Both the position numbers and the translations under genes were made by a program. A model generated the notes under the pieces. The model made no database searches. It was given only the letters and a program-made list of their open reading frames with translations, and was not told the DNA's origin. A stretch of 21,474 nt of DNA from NCBI GenBank assembly GCA_035291025.1, contig DATDTB010000027.1:1-21474 (forward strand), read 5' to 3'. Source of the stretch: DATDTB01 sp035291025. Its GTDB lineage: Archaea > Iainarchaeota > Iainarchaeia > JAFGOX01 > DATDTB01. Shown in pieces: positions 19,912-21,474 of the stretch (position 1 is its first letter; each line of letters begins with the position of its first letter).

Positions 19912-20567
19912 TTGACTACCCGGGAAGGGTTGCAAGCACGGTGTTCACTACTGGCTGCAACATGCGGTGCGGTTACTGCCACAATCCCTCGCTAGTGTTC
20001 GGCACGGCGCCCGCCATCGAGGAAAGCACGATAATGTCGGAGTTATTGGCGCGGAAAAAATACATTGACTCAGTCGTTGTAACGGGCGGCGAGCCCACTG
20101 TCTGGCGCGACCTGCCCGGGTTCCTCAAAAAACTGAAGGGTCATGGGTTTTCAGTAAAACTGGACACGAACGGCTCGAATCCGGACGCGTTGCGCGAAAT
20201 CCTGGAGAAAAAGCTCGTTGACTACGTTGCCATGGACGTGAAAGCGCCGAAAAGCAAGTACGCGCAAGTGACAAATTCAAGCCTTCCAGCGGAAAACATT
20301 GCGCGGAGCATCGCCTTGGTAAAGGAAAGCGGCGTTGACTACGAGTTCCGGACCACGGTGGCGCCGGGGCTGGGCTTGGAGGACTTGGACGGGATAGCGC
20401 TGCAAATCCAGCCCGCCAGGAAATGGTTCCTGCAATTGTTTGTTTCGTCAAAGGCTGTGCTGGACCCACGCGTCCTGGAACTGCCGGTGCTGGGGGAAAG
20501 GGAAATTCTTTCAGTTGCTGAAAGGCACTCCAAGTCATTCACGGAATGCGGGCTGAGGAACGCATGA
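19878..20567 (+). CDS. nrdG: Anaerobic ribonucleotide reductase activase, radical SAM
   Basis: A 229-residue radical SAM activase that places the glycyl radical on NrdD. The N terminus MRFGGFQKTTLVDYPGRVAS and the cluster motif TGCNMRCGYCHNPSLV (Cys27, 31, 34) are typical, followed by VVTGGEPTVW for S-adenosylmethionine binding and VKLDTNGSNPDALRE. Length fits the archaeal and bacterial NrdG group with a complete half-barrel. ATG 19878 is preferred over an ATG at 19806, because the residues added upstream read through the glycyl-radical domain in the wrong frame; GGAGTG at 19866-19871 supports it. Its presence right after nrdD argues that the reductase works in spite of the frame break. About 117 bases of non-coding DNA follow. 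Confidence 0.93.
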   Translation: MRFGGFQKTTLVDYPGRVASTVFTTGCNMRCGYCHNPSLVFGTAPAIEESTIMSELLARKKYIDSVVVTGGEPTVWRDLPGFLKKLKGHGFSVKLDTNGSNPDALREILEKKLVDYVAMDVKAPKSKYAQVTNSSLPAENIARSIALVKESGVDYEFRTTVAPGLGLEDLDGIALQIQPARKWFLQLFVSSKAVLDPRVLELPVLGEREILSVAERHSKSFTECGLRNA

Positions 20568-20638
20568 ATCTTCTACGCCATAAAACCAAAACTTTCAAGC
20601 ATTACCCGCGCGTGAAAACTTTAAGGCAGCCACTGCCG

Positions 20639-20654
20639 CTTTCCATGCGGAAAG
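20639..20654. promoter_or_regulatory. Inverted repeat beside TATA box, possible operator
   Basis: CTTTCC-ATGC-GGAAAG, arms of six bases. The right arm touches the TATA box at 20655 and overlaps the expected BRE, as does the palindrome at 5544 relative to its TATA element. The two sequences differ, so different regulators are likely. Confidence 0.4.
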
Positions 20655-20662
20655 TATTAAAA
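20655..20662 (+). promoter_or_regulatory. TATA box of the His-rich protein gene
   Basis: TATTAAAA, centred about 26 bases before ATG 20685, so the message would be leaderless. No ribosome binding site is seen before the ATG, which agrees. Confidence 0.6.
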
Positions 20663-20684
20663 GCGTTAATTACATAATAAGCAA

Positions 20685-21474
20685 ATGCCTCGCTTAACGC
20701 CCCGCTTGAGCAAGCCGCTTTTCTTCGCCGCGTCGCTTGCGTTCCTTGCCTCGACCGCGCTGGGGCACGGCGCTGAAGACGTTGGGGTTTCAACTGAAAC
20801 ACTCTTCCCAGTCGACCCGGCGCAGGTGCTGGTTTACACATCAGTCATTTCCGGCCTTGCAATTATCGCCGCGCTCATTTTCAGGGACGCAGCGGAGCAC
20901 CACAAGAAGGCCTTGTTTTTAGCAATTGCGGTCCCAGTTGCGTTGTCAACTCTTTACTTGGCTGGGACAACGGTTTACTTGAACCTCGTGTCGGAAACCG
21001 GGGGACCCGTGCACTGGCACGCCGACTACGAAGTATGGGACTGCGGCAAGCAAGTGACTGACTTCCTGGAGTCGGAAACGGTGTGGGACAACAAGGTCGG
21101 CTCTCCCACAATCCACCACCACGGCGACTACAGGATGCACATCGAGGGCGTGCTCTTAAGGGTAACTGACGCCCGCATTCACAATTTCTTCGAAAAAATA
21201 GGCGGGGAGTACGACGAGGGCTCCTTTTCATACGTTGACAGCGCGAAGGCGGTGAAAAGGCTTGAAAACGGGGACCTGTGCCCGAACGGGAAGCCCGGGG
21301 CATGGAAGCTTTACGTGCAGGACGGGCCCAAAAAGGAAAGAAAGTGGAGGCTGGAAACGCAGGGCCCAAATTACGTGATCCAGCCCTTCGCGGACGTGCC
21401 GCCCGGGGATTTCCTGAAACTGGTCTTTGACTCGGAAGACGATGAAAGCAAGATGAAGGCAGTGGTTGGAAATG
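20685..21474 (+). CDS. His-rich exported membrane protein, cut by window end
   Basis: The frame is open from ATG 20685 to the end of the window (263 complete codons), so the C terminus is missing. It has a signal peptide or helix (about residues 11-27, ending LGHGA), two membrane helices (about 48-66 and 77-99), then a large outside domain. The domain has GPVHWHADYEVWDCGK (His110, His112, Cys120) and SPTIHHHGDYRMHIEG (three histidines at 144-146, then His152), a likely copper or zinc site. I recall similar HWHAD and HxHxD pairs in DPANN proteins of unknown function, but cannot confirm that here. It is probably leaderless (TATA at 20655) with an operator-like repeat. It fits the surface metal theme of the window. 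Confidence 0.8.
   Translation, partial: MPRLTPRLSKPLFFAASLAFLASTALGHGAEDVGVSTETLFPVDPAQVLVYTSVISGLAIIAALIFRDAAEHHKKALFLAIAVPVALSTLYLAGTTVYLNLVSETGGPVHWHADYEVWDCGKQVTDFLESETVWDNKVGSPTIHHHGDYRMHIEGVLLRVTDARIHNFFEKIGGEYDEGSFSYVDSAKAVKRLENGDLCPNGKPGAWKLYVQDGPKKERKWRLETQGPNYVIQPFADVPPGDFLKLVFDSEDDESKMKAVVGN

Noticed and set aside
1..21474. CRISPR array, insertion sequence, tRNA or rRNA
   Set aside because: No regularly spaced repeats, no transposase frame, no terminal inverted repeats with target duplication, and no cloverleaf-like or rRNA-like sequence was found by reading the gaps.

Overview
The window reads as chromosomal DNA of an archaeon. Evidence: TATA boxes of the TTTTTAAA or TTTAAAAT type sit about 25 bases before several starts, some genes look leaderless, ribosome binding sites are of the GGTG/GGGGTG type, GTG and TTG starts are common, and genes are packed with ATGA overlaps. 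Many short membrane proteins and stand-alone domains suggest a small-genome DPANN-like lineage (Diapherotrites or Micrarchaeota would fit). That placement is inference. No tRNA, rRNA, CRISPR array or insertion sequence was seen.

Layout. Bases 1-2887 (+) hold a tight cluster: two stand-alone ATP-cone proteins flank three small membrane proteins, a PCYCGC-type cysteine protein and a CcdA/DsbD-like thiol transporter. Bases 3019-3534 encode a membrane-anchored winged-helix protein. Bases 3704-4927 encode a type II (eukaryote-type) glutamine synthetase with its own promoter, followed by a basic hypothetical protein. Bases 5544-8403 form a five-gene operon behind a perfect 16-base palindrome: two cysteine-rich anchored proteins ending in the same MVGGC tail, a DUF411 protein, a CxxC membrane protein and a conserved soluble protein. 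Bases 8477-10998 hold an orphan HAMP protein, a paralogue of the 79-residue membrane protein, a second CcdA/DsbD-like protein, a YHS protein, a small membrane protein and a glutaredoxin-like protein. Bases 11032-11943 encode a CCxHH membrane protein with an exported domain. A radical SAM gene (-) and an exonuclease plus nucleotidyltransferase pair (+) diverge around base 13205. Bases 14914-17208 (-) are an ArsR-headed operon: ArsR, Met-rich anchored protein, CC membrane protein, small membrane protein, DUF302 and DsrE-like protein. Bases 17706-20567 (+) are the anaerobic ribonucleotide reductase genes, and 20685 to the end is a His-rich exported protein cut by the window.

How it fits together. 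Most of the window is about thiols, soft metals (probably copper) and sulfur at the cell surface: electron carriers across the membrane, Cys- and Met-rich anchored proteins, and a regulator with a recognisable operator. This is inferred from family knowledge and gene order. The strongest anomaly is in nrdD. The main reading frame ends without the glycyl-radical domain, which lies in the next frame as a 55-residue ORF with its own ATG and ribosome binding site. It is a split enzyme, a programmed frameshift, or a one-base error in a G5 run.
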